Below are positions 25,061 to 32,925 of a stretch of 64,000 nucleotides of DNA, piece by piece; positions within the stretch are counted from its first letter, which is position 1, and the number at the start of each line of letters is the position of its first letter. A model generated the notes under the pieces. The model was not told the DNA's origin. It saw only the letters and a program-made list of their open reading frames with translations, and searched no databases. The DNA is from Variovorax boronicumulans (GTDB lineage: Bacteria > Pseudomonadota > Gammaproteobacteria > Burkholderiales > Burkholderiaceae_C), in the NCBI RefSeq assembly GCF_019352895.1, contig NZ_JAAAFX010000004.1:186001-250000 (forward strand), in the 5' to 3' direction. The position numbers were made by a program, and so were the translations under genes.

Positions 25061-26533
25061 TCAGGCCTGGGTGACGTGCACGCCCGGCCGCCGGCCCGCG
25101 TTCCATTTCCCGTCCAGCGCGCGTTCGATCTGCGCGGCCAGCTGCAGCAGCAGGCCGTCGTTGGCCTGCGCGGCCTGCGCCTGGATGCCCAGCGGCAGGC
25201 CGTTCTCCTGCGCCGCCATCGGCAGCGAGATGCCCGGCATGCCGCAGAGGTTGGCCAGCGGCGTGTACGCGAAGTTCTGCCAGAGGTTGGCGAACCAGTC
25301 GTGCACCGAGGGGTTGGTGCTGGTCGTCAGGTATTCGCTGGTGCCGACCCGGGGCGTGGGCAGCGCGGTGATCGGCGTGAGGATGATGTCCCAGTCCTGG
25401 AAGAACTGGCCGAAGGCGCGCGAGGTGGTGTTGAACACCGCCTGCATCTTCGAACGCTCGGAGAACGAGGTGTGCACCCCCGCTTCCCAGATCTTGATGT
25501 TGATCGGCTCGAGCAGCTCGGCCGGCGGGCGCTCCAGCCCCAGGCGGTGCAGGTGGCCGTCGATGACCTGCGCGAAGTTGCTGATGTAGCAGGTGGTCTG
25601 CGCCGCGAAGGCGCCCTGGAAATCGACCGCAGGCAGCGCCCATTCGACATGGTGGCCCAGTCCTTCGAGGAATTGCCCCACGCGCGTCAGCTCGGCCACG
25701 AAATGCGGCGTGGCGCGGAAGTCGCCCCATTCGTGCGACAGCGCGATGCGCAGGCGGGCCGGGTCCTTCTTGATCAGCGCGCTGTAGGGCTCGGCCGGCG
25801 ACCAGAAGGGCATGAACTCGCCCGGCGCGCCGCCGCGGCAATGGTCGACGAAGGCCGCGGTGTCGCGCACGGTGCGGCTGTGGCAGCCCTGAATGGACAC
25901 CAGGCCCGACAGGTCCGACAGGTTCGGCGCCAGCGAGAACACGCCGCGCGACACCTTGAGGCCGATGTTGCCGTTCACGCCCGCGGGGATGCGAATCGAC
26001 CCGCCGCCGTCGGTGGCATGCGACAGCGGCAGCACGCCGGCCGCCACCACCGCCGCCGTGCCGGCCGAGGAACCGCAGGTGGTGTAGTCGAGGTCCCACG
26101 GATTGCGCGTGAGGTGCAGCGCGTTCTCGACCGAGCTGCAGACGCCGAACTCGGGCGTGGTGCTGCGGCCCACGATGTTGAGGCCGGCCCGGCGCAGCTG
26201 CTGCGTGAGGAAGCTGTCGGCCGCTGGGCGATGGCCCTGCATGATCATCGAGCCGAATTCCTGCAGCCGGCCCTTGAGCGTGGGCCCCAGGTCTTTCATG
26301 AGGTAGGGCAGGCCCGCGAACACGCCTTCGAGGTTCATGCCGTCCTTGAGCGGATCGGCCACCACGTCGTCGAACACCTCGACCACCGCGTCGAGTTGCG
26401 GGTTCACTTTCGCGATGCCGGCCGCGGCCTGCGCCGCCAGTTCGGCGGCCGACACCTCGCCCTTGCGGACCCGTTCGGCCAACCCGATCCCGTCGTGTGC
26501 GGACCATTCTTCCCAGCGCATTGCCAGCGTCAT
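25061..26533 (-). CDS. Amidase signature-family hydrolase
   Basis: A 490-residue amidase with the Ser-cisSer-Lys triad: Lys80 in LPYLMKDLG, cis-Ser155 in CGSSAGTA and nucleophile Ser179 in DGGGSIRIPAG. The glycine-rich core reads CGSSAGTA instead of the common GGSSGG, a conservative change. The start is the ATG at 26533 with GGAGAA 6 bp upstream, not the TTG at 26557. It is the last gene of the ABC/AzlCD operon (39 bp after AzlD). It probably hydrolyses an amide brought in by the transporter to a carboxylic acid and ammonia or an amine. No signal peptide, so cytoplasmic. Exact substrate unknown. Confidence 0.88.
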   Translation of the reverse strand: MTLAMRWEEWSAHDGIGLAERVRKGEVSAAELAAQAAAGIAKVNPQLDAVVEVFDDVVADPLKDGMNLEGVFAGLPYLMKDLGPTLKGRLQEFGSMIMQGHRPAADSFLTQQLRRAGLNIVGRSTTPEFGVCSSVENALHLTRNPWDLDYTTCGSSAGTAAVVAAGVLPLSHATDGGGSIRIPAGVNGNIGLKVSRGVFSLAPNLSDLSGLVSIQGCHSRTVRDTAAFVDHCRGGAPGEFMPFWSPAEPYSALIKKDPARLRIALSHEWGDFRATPHFVAELTRVGQFLEGLGHHVEWALPAVDFQGAFAAQTTCYISNFAQVIDGHLHRLGLERPPAELLEPINIKIWEAGVHTSFSERSKMQAVFNTTSRAFGQFFQDWDIILTPITALPTPRVGTSEYLTTSTNPSVHDWFANLWQNFAYTPLANLCGMPGISLPMAAQENGLPLGIQAQAAQANDGLLLQLAAQIERALDGKWNAGRRPGVHVTQA

Positions 26534-26572
26534 CTGTCGTTCTCCATATCGCTTCAAAAAAAACTGTGCGTG

Positions 26573-26917
26573 TCAGGGCCAGCCGAAGCCGAGCCGCAAG
26601 AGCATCAGCGTACCCGTGCCGACCAGGATCGTCCCGGCCACGTCGTTTCGCCGAACAAGGTAGTAGGCCAATGCGGCGCCCACGGCAAAAAGCCGTGCAT
26701 CGTGCCAGTCGGTCAGCAGGCGCCCGTTGCTCAGGAACACGTCGGGCACCACCATCGCGAGCAGGGCCGCCACCGGCGCATGGCGCAGCCCGCGCCACAG
26801 CCAGCCGGGCAGTTTGGGCTCGCTGTCGGGCAGCAGGAAGAAGCTGCGCGTGAGCACCGTCACGACCACCAGCGCGCCCACCGCCAGCCACACATACACG
26901 CCATGCCCGCCGTGCAT
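26573..26917 (-). CDS. AzlD-family branched-chain amino-acid export subunit
   Basis: A 114-residue membrane protein with four hydrophobic segments (about 8-24, 45-62, 72-90 and 96-112), the size and shape of AzlD. TVLTRSFFLL and LRHAPVAALLAMVVPDV are family motifs. AzlD works with AzlC to export branched-chain or other hydrophobic amino acids. Its ATG overlaps the AzlC stop by one base, so the two are made together. It lies between the transporter genes and the amidase in one operon, hinting that it ejects a product of the pathway. Confidence 0.85.
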   Translation of the reverse strand: MHGGHGVYVWLAVGALVVVTVLTRSFFLLPDSEPKLPGWLWRGLRHAPVAALLAMVVPDVFLSNGRLLTDWHDARLFAVGAALAYYLVRRNDVAGTILVGTGTLMLLRLGFGWP

Positions 26918-27657
26918 CAGCGCGGGCTCCACAGGCGGTCGGCCCAGGTGCCGGCCACGACGGCGGTGGCGATGGCCGCCACCACGTTGAGTCCCATCGG
27001 CCACGAGGCCGTGGCCAGCGCCACCGCGCCGGCCGCCAGTGCCGAGCAGCGCACCGCGCGGTCGGTGAGCATGGGCAGCGCGAGCGCCAGCAGGGCCAGC
27101 ACGCCGATGAAGCGCAGGCCCCAGGCGGCGGGAATGGTGTCGGCCAGGAAGATGCCGGCCAGCGACGCGAGATGCCAGGCCGCCCAGTTGGTCAGCGCCA
27201 GGCCGAGGAAGTAGCCCTGCTGCGGCGGCGTGGCCTGCCCCGTGGCCGGCGGCTGCGGATGCCGGTGCACGAACTGCGCATACACCGGGTCGCCCGCCAG
27301 GTAGGCCAGCAGCATGCGCTGCGCGCGGCGGTGGTGCCCGAAGTAGCGCCGCCAGTTGGCGCTGAACACCACGAAGCGCAGGTTGAGCACGCAGGCGGTC
27401 GCGACGATCACCCACAACGGCGCGCCGGCCGCGATCAGCGGCAGGCAGGCCAGCTGCGAGGCGCTGGCGAAGACCAGCAGCGACATCGCGAGGATCACGC
27501 CCAGCCCGACGCCGCTCTTGGCCATCGCCACGCCCGCCACCAGGCCCATGGCCAGGGTGCCGAGCGCCGCGCCCGCGATGTCGCGCCGGCCCTGCGCGAA
27601 GGCATGGCGCCATGCCGGGTCGCCGACCGCCGCGCGCCAGGCGCTCCATGCGGTCAC
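26917..27657 (-). CDS. AzlC-family branched-chain amino-acid exporter
   Basis: A 246-residue polytopic protein of the AzlC family. FAQGRRDIAGAALGTLAMGLVAGVAM, SLLVFASASQLACLPLIAAGAP and LNLRFVVFSANWRRYF are the conserved stretches in the usual order; five or six membrane helices are visible. The start is a GTG at 27657 whose GTGA overlaps the stop of the ABC ATPase, indicating translational coupling to the importer. With AzlD it should form a proton-driven amino-acid exporter in the inner membrane. Finding it inside a dipeptide ABC operon is unusual and suggests the importer and exporter serve one pathway. Confidence 0.87.
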   Translation of the reverse strand: MTAWSAWRAAVGDPAWRHAFAQGRRDIAGAALGTLAMGLVAGVAMAKSGVGLGVILAMSLLVFASASQLACLPLIAAGAPLWVIVATACVLNLRFVVFSANWRRYFGHHRRAQRMLLAYLAGDPVYAQFVHRHPQPPATGQATPPQQGYFLGLALTNWAAWHLASLAGIFLADTIPAAWGLRFIGVLALLALALPMLTDRAVRCSALAAGAVALATASWPMGLNVVAAIATAVVAGTWADRLWSPR

Positions 27658-29294
27658 CGCGCGCTCGTCGCGAGTTCCGCGCGCGGCGCGGCCGCCAGCA
27701 GCCGCCGCGTGTAGTCGTTGCGCGGTGCGTTGAACACCTGCCCCGTCGGCCCCTGCTCGACGATGCGGCCCTGGCTCATCACGATCACGCGGTCGCACAG
27801 CTGCGCCGCCACGCGCAGGTCGTGCGTGATGAACAAAATGCCCAGCCCCAGGTCGCGCTGGATCTCGCGCAGCAGGTCGAGGATCTGCGCCTGCACCGAC
27901 ACGTCGAGCGCCGACACCGCCTCGTCGGCCACCAACACCTGCGGCTGGCAGGCGATGGCGCGCGCGATCGCCAGGCGCTGGCGCTGGCCGCCCGAGAACT
28001 GGTGCGGGTAGCGCGCGAGCGCGGTGCGCGGCAGCTGGATGCGGTCCATCAGCTCCTCGGCCGTCTGGCGCGCCTGCCGCGGGCTCATGCCGAAATTCAT
28101 CGCACCCTCGACCATCGACGAGCCCACGGTGCGCCGAGGGTTGAGCGAACGGTTCGGGTCCTGGAACACCACCTGCACGCGCGAGCGCAGCGGTCGCAGC
28201 CGGCCTTCGGACAGGTCGCGCACCTCGGCGTCGCCCCAGAGGATGCTGCCCGCGCTGGGCGCGATCAGCCGGATCATGCAGCGCGCGAAGGTCGACTTGC
28301 CCGAGCCCGACTCGCCCACCACGCCCACGGTCTCGCCGCGGTGCACGGCCACGCTCGCGTCCTGCAGCGCGGTGTTGTGCTTCGCGCGGCCGAGCCAGTC
28401 GCGCCGCGTGTAGACCTTGCCCACGCCCGTGCCGGCGAGCAGCGGCTTGCCGCCGGGCAGCGCGCGCGGGGGCGGCGGCGTCATGCCGGGCACGGCGTCG
28501 AGCAGCATGCGGGTGTAGGCCTCGCGCGGGGCACGCAGCACCTGCGCGCACGGGCCCTGCTCCACCAGCGCGCCGCGGTGCATCACCATCACGTCGTCGG
28601 CGATCTCGGCCACAACGCCCATGTCGTGCGTGATGAAGAGCACGGCACTGCCCTGCTCGGCCTGCAGCTCGGCGATGAGCTTCAGGATCTCGGCCTGCGT
28701 GGTCACGTCCAGCGCGGTGGTCGGCTCGTCGCAGATCAGGAGGCGTGGCTTCAGGATGATGGCCATCGCGATCACGATGCGCTGGCGCTGCCCGCCTGAG
28801 AGCTGGTGCGGGTAGCTCGCATGGATGCGCGCCGGGTCCGGCAGCCGCACGCGCTCGAAGATCGCGAGGATCTGCGCCTTGCGCTCGGCCGCGCCCCACG
28901 CGGTGTGCGTGCGCAGCAGCTCGTCGACCTGCTCGCCGCAGCTCAGCACCGGGTTGAGCGCTGTCATCGGCTCCTGGAACACCATGCCCATGCCGGTGCC
29001 GCGCAACTGGCGCAGCCGCTTGTCGGCGGTGAAGCGGCCGTCGTCGACCAGCTTTTCGCCCGACAGCAGCACGTCGCCGGCCGTCACCGTGAGGCCCTTG
29101 GCCAGCAGCCCCATCACGGTGGTGGCCAGCACCGACTTGCCCGAGCCGGACTCGCCCACGATGCACAGCGTGCGGCCGGCGGCTATGCGCAGGTCGAGCT
29201 GTTCGATGGCATGCGGCCGGTCGGCGTCGGCGGGCAGCGCGACCTGCAGGCCGCGCACCTCGAGGATGGCGGCGCCTGGATTGGAATCAGTCAT
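27654..29294 (-). CDS. Dipeptide/oligopeptide ABC transporter ATP-binding protein, double domain
   Basis: A 546-residue fusion of two ATPases of the DppD/DppF type. The first domain has Walker A GESGSGKS (residues 47-54), LSGGQRQRIVIAMA and LLICDEPTTALD. The second begins near residue 285 with Walker A GESGSGKST, FSGGQRQRLAIARA and VLVADEAVSALD, where the usual DEP is DEA, a substitution common in the second half of such fusions. Both keep the switch His (FITHD). It energises the two permeases encoded upstream. The stop overlaps the AzlC start by 4 bp. Confidence 0.93.
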   Translation of the reverse strand: MTDSNPGAAILEVRGLQVALPADADRPHAIEQLDLRIAAGRTLCIVGESGSGKSVLATTVMGLLAKGLTVTAGDVLLSGEKLVDDGRFTADKRLRQLRGTGMGMVFQEPMTALNPVLSCGEQVDELLRTHTAWGAAERKAQILAIFERVRLPDPARIHASYPHQLSGGQRQRIVIAMAIILKPRLLICDEPTTALDVTTQAEILKLIAELQAEQGSAVLFITHDMGVVAEIADDVMVMHRGALVEQGPCAQVLRAPREAYTRMLLDAVPGMTPPPPRALPGGKPLLAGTGVGKVYTRRDWLGRAKHNTALQDASVAVHRGETVGVVGESGSGKSTFARCMIRLIAPSAGSILWGDAEVRDLSEGRLRPLRSRVQVVFQDPNRSLNPRRTVGSSMVEGAMNFGMSPRQARQTAEELMDRIQLPRTALARYPHQFSGGQRQRLAIARAIACQPQVLVADEAVSALDVSVQAQILDLLREIQRDLGLGILFITHDLRVAAQLCDRVIVMSQGRIVEQGPTGQVFNAPRNDYTRRLLAAAPRAELATSAR

Positions 29295-29306
29295 GGAATC
29301 GGCGCC

Positions 29307-30179
29307 TCACACACGTTTGGAGAACTTGGGGTCGAGCACGTCGCGCAGGCCGTCGCCCAGCAGGTTGATGGCCAGCACCGTGGGCACCAGGAACAGCGCG
29401 GGGAACAGCACGTTGCCGGGGCTCTGCGAGAACTGCACGCGGCCTTCGGCCATGATGTTTCCCCAGGTCGGCACGTCCGAGGGCAGGCCCAGGCCGAGGA
29501 AGCTCAGGATCGCCTCGGTCAGCACGGCCGAGGCCGCGATGAAGGTGCCCTGCACGATCAGCGGCGCCAGCGCGTTGGGCAGGATGTCGCGCCACAGGAT
29601 CGTGATGTCGGGCGTGGCCAGCGCGCGCGCCGCCTCCACGAAGGGCTCGTCGCGCAGGCTCATCACCAGCGCGCGCACCAGCCGGGTCACGCGCGGCACT
29701 TCGGGCACCGCGATGGCCAGGATCACGGTCGGCAGGCTCGCGCCCAGCACCGCCACCAGCGTGATCGCCAGCAGCACGGCGGGGATGGCCATCACGCCGT
29801 CCATCACGCGCATCAGCACCGCATCGACCGCGCGGAAGTAGCCCGCCAGCATGCCCAGCAGGCAGCCGAAGGCGATGGCGACGAAGGCGGTGAACAGGCC
29901 CACGGTCATCGAGATGCGGGTGCCGTAGAGCACGCGGCTCCACACGTCGCGGCCCACGCTGTCGCTGCCCATCCAGAAGGTGTGGGCGAACTGCGCGCCA
30001 TCGGGCATGGTCACCTGCCCCGCGGTGCCGGCGCCGACCGAGACGAAGCCCGGGTCCATCACCGAAGGATCGAAGGTGCCGAGCCAGGGCGCGAACACGC
30101 CCAGCAGCGCCAGCCCTACCAGCACGAGGACGCCGCCGCGCACGGCGGCGTTGCGCCAGAGTCTTTTCAAGGTGCTCAT
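29307..30179 (-). CDS. Dipeptide-type ABC transporter permease (DppC-like)
   Basis: A 290-residue inner-membrane permease. An N-terminal helix (about 14-36) and a periplasmic loop with HTFWMGSDSVGRDVWSRVLYGTRIS precede the transport domain; the ATPase-contact EAA loop is EAARALATPDITILWRDILPNALAPL. These are standard DppC/OppC traits. It starts 1 bp after the partner permease stop and ends 12 bp before the ATPase start, in a tight operon. Function is passage of a peptide-like or amide solute with its DppB-like partner. Confidence 0.93.
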   Translation of the reverse strand: MSTLKRLWRNAAVRGGVLVLVGLALLGVFAPWLGTFDPSVMDPGFVSVGAGTAGQVTMPDGAQFAHTFWMGSDSVGRDVWSRVLYGTRISMTVGLFTAFVAIAFGCLLGMLAGYFRAVDAVLMRVMDGVMAIPAVLLAITLVAVLGASLPTVILAIAVPEVPRVTRLVRALVMSLRDEPFVEAARALATPDITILWRDILPNALAPLIVQGTFIAASAVLTEAILSFLGLGLPSDVPTWGNIMAEGRVQFSQSPGNVLFPALFLVPTVLAINLLGDGLRDVLDPKFSKRV

Positions 30180-30180
30180 G

Positions 30181-31122
30181 TCAGTATCGGATGCGGGGGT
30201 CGATGAAGAGATAGCTCAGATCCACCAGTAGGTTCACGGCCACATACACCACGGCGAAGAACAGCACCACGCCCTGCAGCACCGGGAAGTCGCGGTTGAG
30301 CACCGCGTCGACCGTGAGCTGGCCCAGGCCCGGAATCGCGAACACCGTCTCGGTGACCACCACGCCGCCCAGCAGCAGTGCCGCGCTCACGCCGATCACC
30401 GTGACCACCGGCACCGCCGCGTTGCGCAGCGCATGGTGCGACAGCACCTGCAGCTCGGTGATGCCCTTGGCGCGCGCGGTGCGGATGAAATCCTCGGTCA
30501 GCGCCTCGCTGACGGCTGCCCGCGTCACGCGCGAGAGCAGCGCCACGTAGGTGATGGCCAGCGTGAGGCAGGGCAGCACCAGCTGGTGGAGCCACGGCCC
30601 CAGGCCGTCACCGATGCGCCGGTAGCCCTGCACCGGGAACCACTGCAGCTTCATTGCCAGCAGGTAGATCAGCACATAGCCGACCACGAACACCGGCACC
30701 GAGAAGCCGGCGACCGAGAAGGCCATCACGGCCTTGTCGAGCCAGCCGCCCATGCGCCACGCGGCCAGCGTGCCCAGCGGCAGCGCGATGATCACCGCCA
30801 GCAGCAGCGTGCCGCCGGCCAGCGAGAGCGTGGGCTCCATACGCTGGCCGATGAGTTCGGTCACCGGCTTGTTCAGGAAGAAGGAGAAGCCCAGGTCGCC
30901 GTGCAGCACGCCCCGGCCCCAGATCGCGAACTGCTCCCACAGCGGGCGGGTCAGGCCCAGCTGCACGCGGATGCGGTCCAGGTCTTCGTTGGTGGCGCTG
31001 TTGCCGCCGATGACGGCCGCCGGGTCGCCGGGCGTGAGGCGCACGATCATGAAGATCGCGATCGCCACCACCAGCAGAACCGGCAGGGTGGCGAGCAGGC
31101 GCTTGCCGAGGAAGGTCAGCAT
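30181..31122 (-). CDS. Dipeptide-type ABC transporter permease (DppB-like)
   Basis: A 313-residue inner-membrane permease. MLTFLGKRLLATLPVLLVVAIAIFMIVRLTPGDPA is the diagnostic N-terminus of the DppB/OppB family, followed by six membrane helices and the EAA loop region SEALTEDFIRTARAKGITELQVLSHHALRNAAVPVVTV. The C-terminus keeps FAVVYVAVNLLVDLSYLFIDPRIRY. It lies 4 bp after the binding-protein stop and 1 bp before the partner permease start, so expression is clearly coupled. Confidence 0.93.
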   Translation of the reverse strand: MLTFLGKRLLATLPVLLVVAIAIFMIVRLTPGDPAAVIGGNSATNEDLDRIRVQLGLTRPLWEQFAIWGRGVLHGDLGFSFFLNKPVTELIGQRMEPTLSLAGGTLLLAVIIALPLGTLAAWRMGGWLDKAVMAFSVAGFSVPVFVVGYVLIYLLAMKLQWFPVQGYRRIGDGLGPWLHQLVLPCLTLAITYVALLSRVTRAAVSEALTEDFIRTARAKGITELQVLSHHALRNAAVPVVTVIGVSAALLLGGVVVTETVFAIPGLGQLTVDAVLNRDFPVLQGVVLFFAVVYVAVNLLVDLSYLFIDPRIRY

Positions 31123-31126
31123 AGGC

Positions 31127-32749
31127 TTATTGCTTCCGGATGTTCCAGTACACCTGCGCGCCGGCCGGCACCAGGCCGCTCACGTTCTTGCGCACCGCGG
31201 CGGGCTGGTTGTACTGGCCCACGGGCACGTGCGAGGCGGTCTCGAAGGCGCGCAGCTGCGCGGCCTGGGCGAACTTCTTCTTCTCGGCCTCGGTCTTGGC
31301 CTGCGCGAACTGGACCTTGATCTCTTCCAGCTTCGGATCGTTCTGCCAGCCGAACCAGCCCTTGTCGCCGGTGGCGTTCATCATCGCCATGGTGATCGGG
31401 TTGAGGATGTCCGAGGCGGTCCACGAGGTCATGAATGCGCTCCAGCCGCCGGCCGCGGGCGCGTCCTTCTTGGCGCGGCGCGCCACCAGCGTGGACCAGT
31501 CCATCGACTGCATGTCGACTTTGAAGCCAGCCTGCTCCAGCTGCTGCTTGGCCACCAGCGGCAGCTTGCCGATGGTCGGGTTGTCGGTGGGCCGCATCAG
31601 CACCACGGGCTCGCCCTTGTAGCCGGCCTCCTCGAGCAATGCCTTGGCCTTCTGCGGGTTGGCGATGCCGGTGTAGTCGCCGGTCTGCTCCGACTCGAAG
31701 GGCGTGCCGCAGGGGAACATGCTCTTGCAGTAGCGCGTGAGGCCGGGCGTGCCCACCTGGGTGCGCAGGAAGGCTTCCTGGCCCAGCGCCAGCAGCGCGG
31801 CGCGGCGCACCTTCTCGTTGTTGAAGGGCGGCTGCAGGAAGTTGAAGCGCAGGATGAACTGGTTGCCCGCGGGCTGTGCATCCACCAGCTGGATGTCGGG
31901 GTTCGTGCGCAGCGTGGCGTACTGCTCGAAGGCCGGCTGCTCGAGGATGTCGGCCTCGCCGTTGAGCAGCGCGTTCATCTGCGTCTGCGCGTCGCGGATG
32001 ATGAGCCACTCGACGCGGTCCACGTACACCTTCTTGCCGCCGGCCGTGCCCGAGGGCGCCTCGGTGCGCGGCTTGTAGCGCATATTCTTGGTGAACACCA
32101 CGCGTTCGCCGGGGCGGAACTCGTCGGCCTTGAAGACGTAGGGGCCGGAACCGATCGACTCCTTGACCTGCACGTCGCCCGAGGTGTCGGCCATGCGCTT
32201 GGGCATGATGAAGGGCACGTTCGACGACGGCTTGCCCAGCGCTTCGAGCACCAGGCCGAAGGGCTCCTTGAGCACGATGGAGAAGGTTTTGGCGTCGGGC
32301 GTGTCGTAGCGCTCGGTCACCTTGGCGAGCTGGGCGCCGAAGGTGTCGCGGCTGGCCCAGCGCTTGAGCGAGGCGACCACGTCCTCGCTGGTGACGGGCT
32401 TGCCGTCATGGAACTCCAGGCCCTCGCGCAGCGTGAAGGTCCAGGTCTTGTTGTCGCCGGAGACCTTCCACTTGTCGACCATCTGCGGCTTGATGTGGCC
32501 TTCGAGGTCGGTGGCGAACAGCGTGTCGTACACCATGTAGCCGAAGTTGCGCGTCACGTAGGCCGTGGTCCAGATCGGGTCGAGCACCGTGATGTTGCTG
32601 CTCGGGATGATCTTGAGCGTGGTGGTCTGCGCCATGACGGGCGCGATGGCGGCACCGGCCAGCAGCGCGGCGGCGCCCCATCGGGCAAGGCGGCGCGACA
32701 AGGTGGCTGCCGGGCGGGCCGGCGAAGGCGAGAAGAGCTGCGATGGCAT
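31127..32749 (-). CDS. Dipeptide-type ABC transporter substrate-binding protein
   Basis: A 540-residue periplasmic binding protein of SBP family 5. The signal peptide (about 1-40) has twin Arg (SRRLARWGAAALLAGAAIAPVMA). The mature start is TTLKIIPSSNITVLDPIWTTAYVTRN, then the family motif WTFTLREGLEFHDGKPVTSEDVVASLKRW near residue 95. The start at 32749 is supported by AGGAAG 7-12 bp upstream; a longer reading frame from 32836 overlaps the promoter and was rejected. First gene of the seven-gene operon. Ligand is likely a peptide-like or amide compound processed by the amidase at the end of the operon. Confidence 0.9.
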   Translation of the reverse strand: MPSQLFSPSPARPAATLSRRLARWGAAALLAGAAIAPVMAQTTTLKIIPSSNITVLDPIWTTAYVTRNFGYMVYDTLFATDLEGHIKPQMVDKWKVSGDNKTWTFTLREGLEFHDGKPVTSEDVVASLKRWASRDTFGAQLAKVTERYDTPDAKTFSIVLKEPFGLVLEALGKPSSNVPFIMPKRMADTSGDVQVKESIGSGPYVFKADEFRPGERVVFTKNMRYKPRTEAPSGTAGGKKVYVDRVEWLIIRDAQTQMNALLNGEADILEQPAFEQYATLRTNPDIQLVDAQPAGNQFILRFNFLQPPFNNEKVRRAALLALGQEAFLRTQVGTPGLTRYCKSMFPCGTPFESEQTGDYTGIANPQKAKALLEEAGYKGEPVVLMRPTDNPTIGKLPLVAKQQLEQAGFKVDMQSMDWSTLVARRAKKDAPAAGGWSAFMTSWTASDILNPITMAMMNATGDKGWFGWQNDPKLEEIKVQFAQAKTEAEKKKFAQAAQLRAFETASHVPVGQYNQPAAVRKNVSGLVPAGAQVYWNIRKQ

Positions 32750-32841
32750 GTGACTTCCTGGAAAGGATGGAACAGGGAACGCGATGCCGGCACCTGAAAG
32801 GCTTTGCGGCGGCGAGGGCTCCATTGGGTCATCCACCAGGT

Positions 32842-32924
32842 CAAATGCATATATACAGTTAGATTCTTCTGTAGTAGAACAGTCGCAGTCCTTCCACTTT
32901 CTCGGCCCCGTGTTGGGGCCTTTT
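32842..32924. promoter_or_regulatory. Divergent promoter region of the ABC operon and MocR regulator, with hairpin
   Basis: TACAG (32854-32858) and CTGTA (32869-32873) form an inverted repeat with a 10-bp centre, overlapping a TATATAT run that could be the -10 of the leftward operon. Closer to the regulator, GGCCCC (32904-32909) and GGGGCC (32915-32920) form a perfect hairpin followed by TTTT (32921-32924). That terminator-shaped structure ends 1 base before the MocR ATG, so it could act as an attenuator on the rightward transcript or block its ribosome site. Confidence 0.4.
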
Positions 32925-32925
32925 C

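Noticed and set aside
28141..28960. Double ATPase as a fusion artefact
   Set aside because: Two-domain DppD-DppF fusions are common in this transporter class and both halves keep Walker and signature motifs.
32749..32836. Longer start for the dipeptide-binding protein at 32836
   Set aside because: It would place 29 residues before the signal peptide and run into the promoter region; ATG 32749 has a good ribosome site.
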